Assembly (NCBI GenBank): GCA_947474365.1
Contig: CANJIU010000021.1
Coordinates: 43,806-107,805, forward strand
DNA from: Opitutia bacterium
GTDB lineage: Bacteria > Verrucomicrobiota > Verrucomicrobiia > Opitutales > Opitutaceae
Direction of reading: 5' to 3'
Length of the DNA: 64,000 nt
Shown here: piece by piece, positions 44,408 to 53,487 of the stretch
Layout of the letters: each line of letters opens with the position of its first letter
Position numbering within the stretch: position 1 is the first letter of the stretch
Translations under genes and position numbers: made by a program
The notes under the pieces: model-generated
Databases searched by the model: none
The model's input: only the letters and a program-made list of their open reading frames with translations
Told to the model about the DNA's origin: nothing

Positions 44408-45187
44408 ATGTCCGCCAAAAATCCCCTCTTTGATCTCACCGGGCGCACCGCGCTCATCACCGGCTCCAGTCAGGGCATCGGCCTCGCGCTCGCCTGCGGA
44501 CTTGCCCAGGCTGGCGCGGCCGTCGTGCTCAACGGGCGCGATGAAAAAAAACTCGAGGCGGCCGCGGCGACCCTGCGCGTCGCCGCGCCGGATGCGCGCG
44601 TCACGAACGCGGCCTTCGATGTGACCAATGGGGCGGCGTGCCACGCCGCCGTCGATCGAATCGAGGCGGAGTTCGGGCCGATCGGCATCCTCATCAACAA
44701 TGCCGGCATCCAGCGGCGCTCCCCGCTCGCCGAGATGACCGAGGCGCAGTGGCGCGAGGTGGTCGACACGAACCTCACCAGTGCGTTTCTCGTCGCGCGG
44801 GCCGTCGCGCCGCGGATGATCGCCCGTGGCGCGGGCAAGATCATCAACACCTGCTCCGTGATGAGCGAGGTGAGCCGCCCTACGATCGCCAATTACGCCG
44901 CGGCGAAAGGCGGATTGAAAATGCTGACCCGCGCGATGGCCGTCGAGTGGGCGAAGCACGGTTTGCAGTGTAACGGGCTTGGACCAGGATACATCGTGAC
45001 CGAGCTGAACCGTGCCCTGGTCGAGAATGTCGAGTTCAACCGGTGGATCTGCGGCCGTACGCCCGCGGGCCGCTGGGGCAAGCCGGAGGAGTTGGTTGGC
45101 GCCGCGGTCTTTCTCTCCTCGCCGGCATCGGATTTTGTCAACGGGCAGATTCTCTACGTGGACGGCGGACTATTGGCGGCGCTCTGA
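44408..45187 (+). CDS. SDR-family oxidoreductase, gluconate 5-dehydrogenase-like
   Basis: A 259-residue classical short-chain dehydrogenase. The cofactor loop is TGSSQGIG (about 18-25), the NNAG motif is at about 97-100, the catalytic Ser is in NTCSVMSEV and the catalytic pair is in YAAAKGG. The opening NPLFDLTGRTALITG and end ILYVDGG match IdnO/Gno and KduD-like enzymes, which reduce keto-gluconate or keto-deoxyuronate. The gene starts six bases after the MFS gene and is part of the same uronate-type operon. Confidence 0.92.
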   Translation: MSAKNPLFDLTGRTALITGSSQGIGLALACGLAQAGAAVVLNGRDEKKLEAAAATLRVAAPDARVTNAAFDVTNGAACHAAVDRIEAEFGPIGILINNAGIQRRSPLAEMTEAQWREVVDTNLTSAFLVARAVAPRMIARGAGKIINTCSVMSEVSRPTIANYAAAKGGLKMLTRAMAVEWAKHGLQCNGLGPGYIVTELNRALVENVEFNRWICGRTPAGRWGKPEELVGAAVFLSSPASDFVNGQILYVDGGLLAAL

Positions 45188-45279
45188 GATTTTTCCCGGG
45201 TCGGAAAAATTTGCTGCCAGAAACCCGTTGCCATTGCGGTCTGTGCGCGCGACGGTGCGCGCATGTCACGGGACCAGTC

Positions 45280-46218
45280 ATGCAAGACGCCTTCACCGGA
45301 AAAACCACGTGCATCCAAGGGAGCGCACTCCCCGGCGCGGAAGAGCGCGCCCATCTTCAAGACGATCACCAGCGACGACTGGAAGCGCTCGCTCGTCTCG
45401 GCGCGGCAGCAGAAAAATGCGATCTCCGAGCGCATTCGGACCCGGACCGCGACCTCGTCCTCCTTGCCGAAGGCGAAGTAGCGCTGCTTGAGCATTCCGG
45501 GCCGGAGTGGGCGGAGCTCGGAGAAGCGATTCGCGTGTTTCGGGCGCTCCTGCCCCTGCGCCGGCTGGAGGATTTCGGCTTTCACGCCGACGTCGAGCAT
45601 CCGCTGGAGGAACCCAACGCCCGGCTGCGCTATCTGCACAGCGGCGTGGAGGCGTCGGCTTTTGTCGCGGTGGCCGATGGTTCAGTGTACAAATTTTTCC
45701 TGCCACGCGAAGGACAGTTCATCGCGAGCGAATTCGGCTTTCGCCGCGGCGACGAGACGGTGCTGCTCGCGGAGGCGATGCTGGGTGGGTACCGCGGCCT
45801 GCTCGAAAAACTGCTGCTGGTGCAGGCGCTGGGTGGCATGGCGACGGAGGTGGTGGCGGTGACACCCGAGGGCATTTTGGTCGCCAAACAGACCCTGGGT
45901 GAACCTTTGCCGCAGGGCGACGACATGTCGGGTTCGCTGCCGCCCGCATTGATTGAAATTCCCTCGCGGTTCCTGCGCGCGAACCGCGATCATCCGCGGC
46001 TCTTCTTCCTGCGGGGCGCGCCCTACCTGGTTGCGGACTTGCACGCGCGAAACTTCGTGCGCGGTGCGGATCAGGCGCTCCACGTGATCGACCTGGTCGC
46101 CGCCCCCTGGCCGGCCGAATTTGGGCCGAGGGATCCGCAAATCGGAGCCTGGCTGGAGCGCGTGCGCCACGATCCCGACGCCAGCGCCCTGCCGGGCGCG
46201 CACGACGACGATCTGTGA
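45280..46218 (+). CDS. Orphan protein with polyvalent-type kinase-like domain
   Basis: A 312-residue cytoplasmic protein without signal or membrane helix. Its C-terminal half has a kinase-like plan: SVYKFFLPREGQFIASEFG resembles a Lys-bearing N-lobe strand, EGILVAKQTL a hinge, and ADLHARNFVRG with ALHVIDLVAAPW the catalytic Asp-x-His-x-x-Asn and metal Asp. This looks most like the kinase domain carried in 'polyvalent' phage and plasmid proteins. I rely on memory of that family, so the call is tentative. There is no toxin-antitoxin partner next to it. It follows the uronate operon by 92 bp. Confidence 0.5.
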   Translation: MQDAFTGKTTCIQGSALPGAEERAHLQDDHQRRLEALARLGAAAEKCDLRAHSDPDRDLVLLAEGEVALLEHSGPEWAELGEAIRVFRALLPLRRLEDFGFHADVEHPLEEPNARLRYLHSGVEASAFVAVADGSVYKFFLPREGQFIASEFGFRRGDETVLLAEAMLGGYRGLLEKLLLVQALGGMATEVVAVTPEGILVAKQTLGEPLPQGDDMSGSLPPALIEIPSRFLRANRDHPRLFFLRGAPYLVADLHARNFVRGADQALHVIDLVAAPWPAEFGPRDPQIGAWLERVRHDPDASALPGAHDDDL

Positions 46219-46302
46219 GCAACGCGGCCGTCCGACGCACGGGCCCGGCTTGTCGTCTGACCTGCACCTCATTCATCCGCCGCGACCATCAACCCGCAGA
46301 TA

Positions 46303-46324
46303 CGCCCGGTAAGAGCGACGGGCG
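46303..46324. terminator. Possible hairpin between convergent genes
   Basis: CGCCCG and CGGGCG arms enclose ten bases, between the kinase-like gene and the convergent TonB receptor. There is an AT-rich stretch (GAAATTAAAATT) on its right side but no proper T run. Confidence 0.35.
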
Positions 46325-46327
46325 AAA

Positions 46328-49300
46328 TTAAAATTCACCTTTCAATCCGATCGTGATGATCGAGCCGAGTTCCTGACGGCGACGCTTCTTCGTGTACTCC
46401 AGACTGCCGGGAGCGTATTGCGTGTTCACGATGTTGAAGCCGGGGCCGTTGATGTCGGTCATCGAGCCGAAGAGGGCGACGCGCTTCGACAAACTGTATT
46501 GGGTGTTGAGGCCGACGCGCAGGCGCTCGCCCTGGTAGTTGAAAACGCCGGCGGGAATGCCGTTGGCCGCGCTGACGGCGACGGCAGTCTGGCGGGTCTC
46601 GCCCTGAAACGTGAACGTAAGCTTCACGTAAAAACGCGGACGAACAAGGTTGATGCCGCCGGCATAATTGCTCGGGGCGAAGGCCGAAAAATCGGCGAGG
46701 TCGCCGCCGGCGAGATGGAGCCGCGTCGCGTTGACGAAGACCTGGAGTCCACGCGCCCAGTGCGGGAGGAAGAGCAGCTGCTGGTTGTAGGCGAACTCGA
46801 AGCCGGTGATCTTGGCGCCGTCTCCGTTGGTGAGCGTGGTGATGTCGTAGTTGAGAAAGAGCGGATCGTCGGGCAGGCCGTAGCGATCGAGCAACTCGGG
46901 CGTGGCGCGGGTCGTGACGGAATTGAAGAAATCCTTGATGTTGCGCTGAAACACCCCGACGGAGCCGTAGCCGCCCTTGATCTGATATGACTCGAGCGAA
47001 AGATCGTAGCCGCGGGCGAGCCAGGGTTTCAGGCCGGTGTTGTTCACCGTGATCGCGAGGTTGGCCGCAGTGGGATCGGCGATGGTGCTACCGGGAATAA
47101 TGTTGTTGAGGTTGGGCCGCGAAATCGTCTGCGCATAGCCACCGCGGAGGAGGAGATTTTCCGCCAACGTGTAGGTGAGGTTAAGGCTGGGATAAAAATC
47201 GCTGTAGGTGCGAATCGCCCGGGAGCCGCGTTCCTTGAAACGGAGTCGGGCGCGCGCGAGAGCGTCGGTCGTGATCAGAATCGGCGCCCCGGTGGCGGTG
47301 CGGAGGAGCGTGCCGTTGGCGGCCTTTTGGTATTGCGCGGTCGGATCATCGAGCTGGCCCTGCCCGTCGTCCTTGGTCTGCTCGAAGCGCACGCCGCCAA
47401 CTACGAGGAGACGGTTGTCCAGCAGGCGGATGTCGCCGCGCACGTAGCCGGCGGAAATCGTCTCGGCGAGCCGCCGCGAGTTGGCGGTGAAATTTTGGAG
47501 ATAGGTCGCCTCGTTGCGCACAAACCAATCCGGATGCGTTCGGAACAGATCGTAGAACTTGGGGAGACTGATCCAGCCAACCTTGTTGCCGAAGAGCGTC
47601 GGGGCCGTGCGGTTGAAATCGGCGTCGAACACATCGAAATTCGACGCCAGCTTCGCCGCGTTGCTCGTCTGGCCGTTCGGCGTGAACGTCCAAGTCTGGG
47701 CAAACGTCCGCCCGTCGCGGATCTGTTGATCGACGTAGACGCCGGTCTTGAAGGTGAATGGCAGCGGGCCGTCAAAATTTCGCGTGAGGTCGATCTTGCC
47801 GGTGCGCTTCTGGGCGAGGATCTTGTTCTGGTTGGAGGTGGGATTGCCAAGGACGAAGTTGCCGCCGCCAAAGAGATCCACCGGCACGCGCGTGGCGGTC
47901 GTGGCGGTGTAGCGCACCGGGATGTGCGCATCGCTCTCGCCCGTGCCTTCGCCGCGGAGAATCAGGCCGGTAAGCGACGATGTCGCGGCGTTGAAGTGGC
48001 CGTTGTCGATGTCGTCGAGAAACGACTCAGAGCGTGACAGCGCCCCGAGCGCGTCAATCCGCCAGGCGTCGCCGCGGTGCGAATACTTGACGGTGAGATG
48101 CGTGGTGTCGGCCCCGGTCTCTTGGTTGGTGCCGGCGCCCTGCGCGACGTTGCCGACGGCGGTGGCCGCGCCTTGCGTGAAGCCGGCGTTGCCGGTCGCT
48201 CCGGCGCCGTAGGTCGCGACGTAGCTCAGACGCATGATGTTGTTCGAAACGTAGCGGTGCTGGACGCTCGCGCTCAGCACGTCGCGCTCGGACAGTTTCC
48301 AGTCGGCGCCGGCCTGCGCGGACCAGGATTGGATGACGTTGGCCAGACTGAGCCAGGTGCTGATGCGCTGGAAGCCGCCGAGGAAGTTCCAGTCGGACTG
48401 GGTGTCGAGGTGGTTGTCGCGTTCCATCGGCTTGAGCCGCCAGGAACGCGAACCGCCGAAGCTCAGGGCGAACCGCTTGTTGACCGGGTGGAGGTAGGTG
48501 AAATCAAACGACGGCTGCTGGAACTTCGGGCTGAGCAGCCCGGTGGGTCCGTGCGGCCCGCCGTCAAGCGTGAGGCCGGTGTAGCCGTCGGTGAGCAGGT
48601 AAACCTTGTAGTTGAAAACCGGCCGTTTTGCCTCGAATCCGCTCTTGCTGATGATGTTCACCGAGCCACCCATGCCGCTCGCCGGCTGATCGGGCACGGG
48701 GACCTTGTTGATTTCAACGCGCGAGATGTTGGCCATCGGCACGTCGAGGAGCGATTGCGTGCGGCTGTTGCCGCGGGCGCTGGCCAGGTCGGCCCCATCG
48801 ATTTGCAGCGCCGTGTTGCTGTCCGGAAATCCGCGCAGCGCGATCGTGCTGGCGGTCTGCCCGCCGTCGACCACGCCCACGCCGGGGAGAAAACGCATCA
48901 ATTCACCGATGTCCTCGGCGCCGCGATCGCCAAATTCATCAAACGCCACGATTTGCCGGATGTTGGCGGCGTTCTTCCGCTCGTTCTGCGCAATCGCCTG
49001 GGCGCTCATCTCCCGATCGGTCACGACGGTAAACGCGTCCAGTCGCACGATCTCGGTCCCCGTCGACGCGCGCCCGATGCCACCCACGTTGAGATCGAAA
49101 TCGCGATGGGTGACGGAGCCGGCGCTGACGGTCACCGTGGCGCCCTGCGACTCGAGTCCGACATACGAGATGCTGAGGTGGATCTCGCCGACGGGCAGGC
49201 CCGCAAGTCGGAAGGCGCCGAAATCGTCGGTGACTGCCTCCCGCTTCACTTCAGTGACCGTGACGCGGGCTTGGTGCAGGGCGGCGCCGGTCGCGGCGTT

Positions 49301-49405
49301 GAACACGCGACCCTCGACATCGCCGGTCGCGGCGTTTTGGGCGGATGCCGTGAGCGCGGTTGCCAGCGCGAAAATACAAACCAGAAGCCGACAGATGTTT
49401 TTCAT
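46328..49405 (-). CDS. TonB-dependent receptor with carboxypeptidase-regulatory-like N-domain
   Basis: A 1025-residue outer-membrane receptor. Signal peptide (MKNICRLLVCIFALATALTASA), a carboxypeptidase-regulatory-like domain (about 28-105; VEGRVFNAATGAALHQARVTV), then a TonB-box-like FTVVTDRE and plug with GVGVVDGGQTASTIALRGFPDS. The barrel ends in ITIGLKGEF with terminal Phe. It is of the SusC-like carbohydrate-uptake style found in this phylum, though there is no SusD partner. It lies downstream of the sialidase/sulfatase genes on the same strand, 95 bp after the sialidase at 49501. The start is set by the signal peptide. Confidence 0.93.
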   Translation of the reverse strand: MKNICRLLVCIFALATALTASAQNAATGDVEGRVFNAATGAALHQARVTVTEVKREAVTDDFGAFRLAGLPVGEIHLSISYVGLESQGATVTVSAGSVTHRDFDLNVGGIGRASTGTEIVRLDAFTVVTDREMSAQAIAQNERKNAANIRQIVAFDEFGDRGAEDIGELMRFLPGVGVVDGGQTASTIALRGFPDSNTALQIDGADLASARGNSRTQSLLDVPMANISRVEINKVPVPDQPASGMGGSVNIISKSGFEAKRPVFNYKVYLLTDGYTGLTLDGGPHGPTGLLSPKFQQPSFDFTYLHPVNKRFALSFGGSRSWRLKPMERDNHLDTQSDWNFLGGFQRISTWLSLANVIQSWSAQAGADWKLSERDVLSASVQHRYVSNNIMRLSYVATYGAGATGNAGFTQGAATAVGNVAQGAGTNQETGADTTHLTVKYSHRGDAWRIDALGALSRSESFLDDIDNGHFNAATSSLTGLILRGEGTGESDAHIPVRYTATTATRVPVDLFGGGNFVLGNPTSNQNKILAQKRTGKIDLTRNFDGPLPFTFKTGVYVDQQIRDGRTFAQTWTFTPNGQTSNAAKLASNFDVFDADFNRTAPTLFGNKVGWISLPKFYDLFRTHPDWFVRNEATYLQNFTANSRRLAETISAGYVRGDIRLLDNRLLVVGGVRFEQTKDDGQGQLDDPTAQYQKAANGTLLRTATGAPILITTDALARARLRFKERGSRAIRTYSDFYPSLNLTYTLAENLLLRGGYAQTISRPNLNNIIPGSTIADPTAANLAITVNNTGLKPWLARGYDLSLESYQIKGGYGSVGVFQRNIKDFFNSVTTRATPELLDRYGLPDDPLFLNYDITTLTNGDGAKITGFEFAYNQQLLFLPHWARGLQVFVNATRLHLAGGDLADFSAFAPSNYAGGINLVRPRFYVKLTFTFQGETRQTAVAVSAANGIPAGVFNYQGERLRVGLNTQYSLSKRVALFGSMTDINGPGFNIVNTQYAPGSLEYTKKRRRQELGSIITIGLKGEF

Positions 49406-49500
49406 GGAGACGAATTGAGGGCGGTTCGAAGTGCTGACCGCGCCATAACTGGCGCGGTCGGCTGACGTTGACCCTGAGTGGCATTCCAAAGATCGAGTGA

Positions 49501-50769
49501 TCATCGTCGCGCGGCGGGCGCCGAAGTGTCGCGGCCGTCGGTGAGCCACTCAAGGTTGAAGCGGGCGAGCGTGATGAACGCGTAGGGCCACGGCTTCGCC
49601 GTCTTGGGCGCGCCGTCGCGGCCGCTCTCGTAGAAGCAGAGAACGGTGCCGTCGGGTAGAACGGCCAGGTCGCTGTAGGCGCTGGGGCCGGATTGGAGCA
49701 ATTTGCTCACCGGCCAGGTTTGGCCGTCGTCGTAGCTCAGTTTGACGGAGACGTTTTTCCGATCGCGGCGTTCGCCGGGCGTCCCCTTGCCGTCCGCGCG
49801 GTCGAGGGTGTCCGGATTGGAGAACAGGAGTCGCGAACGTGCGGCGCCGTTGGTTTCCGGATACCGCACGAGGCCGGCCATGCAGACGGGTTCGAGCAGC
49901 GCGTCGACAAAGGCGGGCTTCGTCCAACCGGTGGCGCCGTCGCGGCTGAAACTGACGACGCGACGGTTGGGCTTGGCCCGCGTGCGGACGTTGAGCATCA
50001 CGCGTCCGTCGTTCAGTTCGGCGGCGATGCATTCGCTGGTGCCCGGCGTGACTTTGTCGTTGGGCACCGCGATGTCGCCGCCGCGCCAGGTGGCGCCGCC
50101 ATCGTCGCTGATGATCACGGAGGCGACGCCGAAGCCGTGCGCGCTGCCCCGTGAGGTCGCGAGCCACACCGGGACGATGAGCCGGCCGTTGCGGCGGAGT
50201 TGAATGCCATGACCGGGCCCGGTGGCGATGACGCGCCACGGCCAGGCGGGGCGAAAGCTTTCGAAGGCCTGGGTGATTTCAACGGGCGCGGACCACGTGG
50301 CGCCGTCGTCGGTGCTACGCCGGTAGAAGCACCGCATGTATTCCACGCAGTAGAGGAAGTGCACCGTGCCGTCGCGGTCTGCGATCATCACGGGGTTGTT
50401 GGTCGTCTGTTCGTCGGGTCCACCGACGGACTTGGCACTCTCGTGTTCGTAGATCACGGGATTGCGGGGGAGGCGTGGCCCGAGGTGTGCGATCTGGCGC
50501 GCGGCGTCGAACGTGCGGCCGCCGTCGGTGCTGCGGCGCAGGTGAACCTCGATCTCGCCCCAGTCAAAGCCGGTGAATTTCCGCGCCTCACAATAGGCGA
50601 GCACGGTGCCCTTGGCCGTCACGACGATTCCGGGGATGCGGTAGGAAACAAAGCCGGCGGTCTTTTCCTCGAAGAGATTTTTCTTTTCGAGCACCGGGGC
50701 GGCGGCGCGGGCGGTAAGCGTGAGGAGCACTCCGAGTGAAAGGAGGAAAAGCAGAGAAAAGCGCTTCAT
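49501..50769 (-). CDS. Exo-alpha-sialidase (GH33-like)
   Basis: A 422-residue exported sialidase. Signal peptide to about residue 22; the YRIPGIV motif (Arg at 44) supplies the first arginine that holds the sialic-acid carboxylate. Asp boxes are at STDGGRTF, STDDGATW, SDDGGATW and SYDDGQTW. ELNDGRVMLNVR supplies the conserved Glu and second Arg. All key residues I can place are intact. It should release terminal sialic acid from glycans in the periplasm or at the surface. It is last in a five-gene minus-strand run with a sulfatase, two other BNR proteins and an aldolase. ATG at 50769 is chosen for the signal peptide. Confidence 0.92.
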   Translation of the reverse strand: MKRFSLLFLLSLGVLLTLTARAAAPVLEKKNLFEEKTAGFVSYRIPGIVVTAKGTVLAYCEARKFTGFDWGEIEVHLRRSTDGGRTFDAARQIAHLGPRLPRNPVIYEHESAKSVGGPDEQTTNNPVMIADRDGTVHFLYCVEYMRCFYRRSTDDGATWSAPVEITQAFESFRPAWPWRVIATGPGHGIQLRRNGRLIVPVWLATSRGSAHGFGVASVIISDDGGATWRGGDIAVPNDKVTPGTSECIAAELNDGRVMLNVRTRAKPNRRVVSFSRDGATGWTKPAFVDALLEPVCMAGLVRYPETNGAARSRLLFSNPDTLDRADGKGTPGERRDRKNVSVKLSYDDGQTWPVSKLLQSGPSAYSDLAVLPDGTVLCFYESGRDGAPKTAKPWPYAFITLARFNLEWLTDGRDTSAPAARR

Positions 50770-50836
50770 CGGAAAAATTTGAGGGACCGCAGAACTGGAT
50801 CGGGTTGTAGACGTGCGAGGATCGACGGAGTGGCGC

Positions 50837-52273
50837 TTACGATTTCTTCGTTCGCTTCGCCTGCCGCGCGGTGAGTTCATGTTCGGCTCTCGCCGGATTA
50901 TAGGTTGGGTTCGGCGTCGGCAGTTGGGCGCCAACCTCGTGGCGCCACGCGGCGAGGCGCTCGTGCAACGAGCGAACCCGTTCCGGTTGACCGGTGGCGA
51001 GATCGTGGCGTTCGCCGGGGTCGTTGCGAAGATCGAAGAGCTCGGATGGACGGCCGTCGAAAAATTCGATCAGCTTGAAGTCACCCGCGCGAATCGCCCC
51101 GTAAGGCACGGTGCCGCCCTGCTGGTAGAGTTGATAGTGTGGATAGTGCCAGAACAACGCGTCGCGCCGGAACACACCCTGTTGGCGCAGCAATGGTTCG
51201 AGGCTGACGCCGTCGCAGCGATGATCCGTGGCGTCGCGCACCCCCGTCAACGCGAGCAGGGTCGGATAGAGGTCGGGTGTGATGACGGGCTCGTCGCACG
51301 TGCTGCCAGCGGGCGTCGTCGACAACCAACGCACGATGAGTGGCACGCGCGTGCCGCCTTCGTAACAGGAGCCCTTGCCGACGCGCAGGGGGGCGTTCGA
51401 CGTCGTGGGCAGGTGGCCGCCGTTGTCGGAAGTGAAGACAACGATCGTGCGGTCGAGCAGCCGTCGTTCCTTGAGAGCGGCGAGCACGCGACCGACGGCG
51501 TTGTCCATGCTTTCGATCATAGCGGCGTAGGTGGCATTCGTGTGTCGGGACGCCGTCGTCGCGCGAGCAGTGTAGTTCGCGACGAGCGCAGGCGGCGCCT
51601 GAATCGGCGTGTGGACGGCAAAATGCGGGAGATAGAGAAAGAAGGGATTGGTGTCGTTTGCGCGGATGAACTTTTCCGCCTCCGCTCCCATTCGATCAGT
51701 CAGATATTCGCCGGGCGGACCGTCGCGCAGCGTGGAGATCCTCCACGGTGAGAAATAGCCATTGAGCGGTGAACCGGCGTCGGTGCCGGCGATGTTCAGA
51801 TCAAAACCCTGCAGCGTCGGAGCGTAGGCTTCGCCTCCGAGATGCCATTTGCCGATGCTCGCGGTGGCGTAGCCGGCGGCGCGGAAAACCTCCGCGAGGG
51901 TCGTTTCTTCCAGTGGCAGATATTTGGTCCACTCGGGCACGAGCAATTTCGGATTCGCCGGGGGCCGGCCGGGAATCCAGTCGGTCACATGCAGTCGCGC
52001 CGGATATTTGCCGGTGAGGAGGCTCGCCCGCGTCGGCGAACACACCGTGCAGGCGGAGTACGCCTGAGTGAATTTCATCCCCTCGCGCGCGAGCCGGTCG
52101 ATATGGGGCGTGCGATAGAGGTCGCTGCCGAAACATCCGAGGTCGGTCCAGCCGAGATCGTCGGCGAGAATGAGGACGACGTTCGGTGGGATGGGGGCGG
52201 CCGCGGGCATCAGGGGCGCGGTGGCGAGCCCGAACAGCAGGAGCGCGGCGAGTTGGAAGGGAATGAAACGCAT
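50837..52273 (-). CDS. Exported type I sulfatase
   Basis: A 478-residue sulfatase with signal peptide MRFIPFQLAALLLFGLATAP. The metal start is VVLILADDLGWTDLG, the maturation motif CSPTRASLLTG, then GKWHLGG and the late metal residues TSDNGGH. It resembles arylsulfatase A/N-acetylgalactosamine-6-sulfatase enzymes acting on glycans. A GGAGAG sequence is well placed for ATG 52273; a GTG at 52309 that overlaps the previous stop is an alternative start. It stands between two BNR/sialidase genes. Confidence 0.93.
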   Translation of the reverse strand: MRFIPFQLAALLLFGLATAPLMPAAAPIPPNVVLILADDLGWTDLGCFGSDLYRTPHIDRLAREGMKFTQAYSACTVCSPTRASLLTGKYPARLHVTDWIPGRPPANPKLLVPEWTKYLPLEETTLAEVFRAAGYATASIGKWHLGGEAYAPTLQGFDLNIAGTDAGSPLNGYFSPWRISTLRDGPPGEYLTDRMGAEAEKFIRANDTNPFFLYLPHFAVHTPIQAPPALVANYTARATTASRHTNATYAAMIESMDNAVGRVLAALKERRLLDRTIVVFTSDNGGHLPTTSNAPLRVGKGSCYEGGTRVPLIVRWLSTTPAGSTCDEPVITPDLYPTLLALTGVRDATDHRCDGVSLEPLLRQQGVFRRDALFWHYPHYQLYQQGGTVPYGAIRAGDFKLIEFFDGRPSELFDLRNDPGERHDLATGQPERVRSLHERLAAWRHEVGAQLPTPNPTYNPARAEHELTARQAKRTKKS

Positions 52274-52305
52274 CAGCGGCTCTCCGTATTCGGCCCGCGC
52301 GTGAT

Positions 52306-53460
52306 TCACGGCTTAGCCGCGACCCGGAATTTTCCGAAGTGGATGTGCGTGCGCGAGCGATCCTTGGTCCCGCTGTCCCAGACAGCGCGAAAGTCACCGG
52401 GCGCGACCTCGATCAGCGTTGGGTAGGAGTTCTTGATGCCGGCATCGTAGAACGTTCTTTCCGCGCCCCAATTTTCACCTGCGGGTTTGAGTTTGTAGCG
52501 GAGGGCCATGCGGCCGGTCGGCGCGGGTGAGGCGGGGCCGTCGTTGTAGACGTAGAGGTGCGTTCCCGCCGTCGTGCGGCCGAAGAACGACTTCGACTTC
52601 GCGTTCCAAAGATCCGGCTCCTGCTTGGCCGGACTCCAGGTGCGGCCGCCATCCTTGCTCACGGTCGAGAACGCCCGCGGTGGGTCGGTCATCTTGCGCT
52701 CGTCCTCGTAGTCGGCCGTGCGCATCACCATCTTGATTTCACCGGGTGCGTCGCCGGCGGCGAGGTTGCCCTCGTGCAGAAACACCTTTGGACCGGTGAC
52801 GGGCTGGGGAATGAAGTTGGCGAGGTTCCACTCCATCAGGCTGGTGCTGCTGAGGACAAAGTGATCGCGCGAGCCGAGCGGGTCGTTGCGGCGGGTGTTG
52901 CGGTGCACGGGAAACAGATAGCGGGGATGGCCGTTTTCCATGAACGCATACGGCCCGGCCACGACGATCAACGGGCCGGTGTAGCCCATCGACATCTCCA
53001 CCGGAATCCACGAACGGCCGCCGTCGGCGCTGTACGCTCCGACGAGCTGTGAGTCTTCGCTGTGGCGGTAGTTCATCGGGCAACGCATCGCGTAGGCCCA
53101 AAGCACCTCCTGGCCGGGCGGCTTGAAGAGAATCGCGTTGGCGTAGGCGAACTGGATCGTCCCCTGCCGTTGGTTGTGATCGAAGATCGCGACCGGATCG
53201 CCCCACGTGTTGCCATCGTCGGTGGAGACGCTGGAGAGAATGTCGCCCATGTCGGTCTTGCCGGGAATCTTCACGCCGAAGGCCGCGACGAGGTGCTTGC
53301 CCTTCCATTGGGCGAGGTAGGGCTCCCAGAGCTCCGAGGAGCCGGGATGGCTGTCCATGTGCCGGATGACGCGCACGTCGGTGACGTCACCGGTGTGATC
53401 GGCGGCCGCGGCCGCCACTGCGACCGCGAGGAGCCAGATCGAGATGAGACGAGATTTCAT
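52306..53460 (-). CDS. Exported BNR-repeat (sialidase-fold) protein
   Basis: A 384-residue protein with signal peptide (MKSRLISIWLLAVAVAAAAA) and a six-bladed propeller with Asp boxes STDDGNTW, SADGGRSW and SKDGGRTW. It does not contain the RIP motif seen in the GH33-like neighbour. Its first blade instead reads HPGSSELWEPYLAQWKGKHLVAAF, like the second group of sialidase-fold proteins, which may cleave other glycosidic bonds or only bind sugar. Its stop overlaps a possible GTG of the sulfatase gene. Confidence 0.85.
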   Translation of the reverse strand: MKSRLISIWLLAVAVAAAAADHTGDVTDVRVIRHMDSHPGSSELWEPYLAQWKGKHLVAAFGVKIPGKTDMGDILSSVSTDDGNTWGDPVAIFDHNQRQGTIQFAYANAILFKPPGQEVLWAYAMRCPMNYRHSEDSQLVGAYSADGGRSWIPVEMSMGYTGPLIVVAGPYAFMENGHPRYLFPVHRNTRRNDPLGSRDHFVLSSTSLMEWNLANFIPQPVTGPKVFLHEGNLAAGDAPGEIKMVMRTADYEDERKMTDPPRAFSTVSKDGGRTWSPAKQEPDLWNAKSKSFFGRTTAGTHLYVYNDGPASPAPTGRMALRYKLKPAGENWGAERTFYDAGIKNSYPTLIEVAPGDFRAVWDSGTKDRSRTHIHFGKFRVAAKP

Positions 53461-53487
53461 GGGAATGGGATGTGTCGGAGTGCGGGC

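Noticed and set aside
42273..45187. Inositol catabolism operon suggested by iolB
   Set aside because: No iolC, iolD, iolE, iolG or inositol carrier is nearby. The neighbours fit uronate or aldonate use better.
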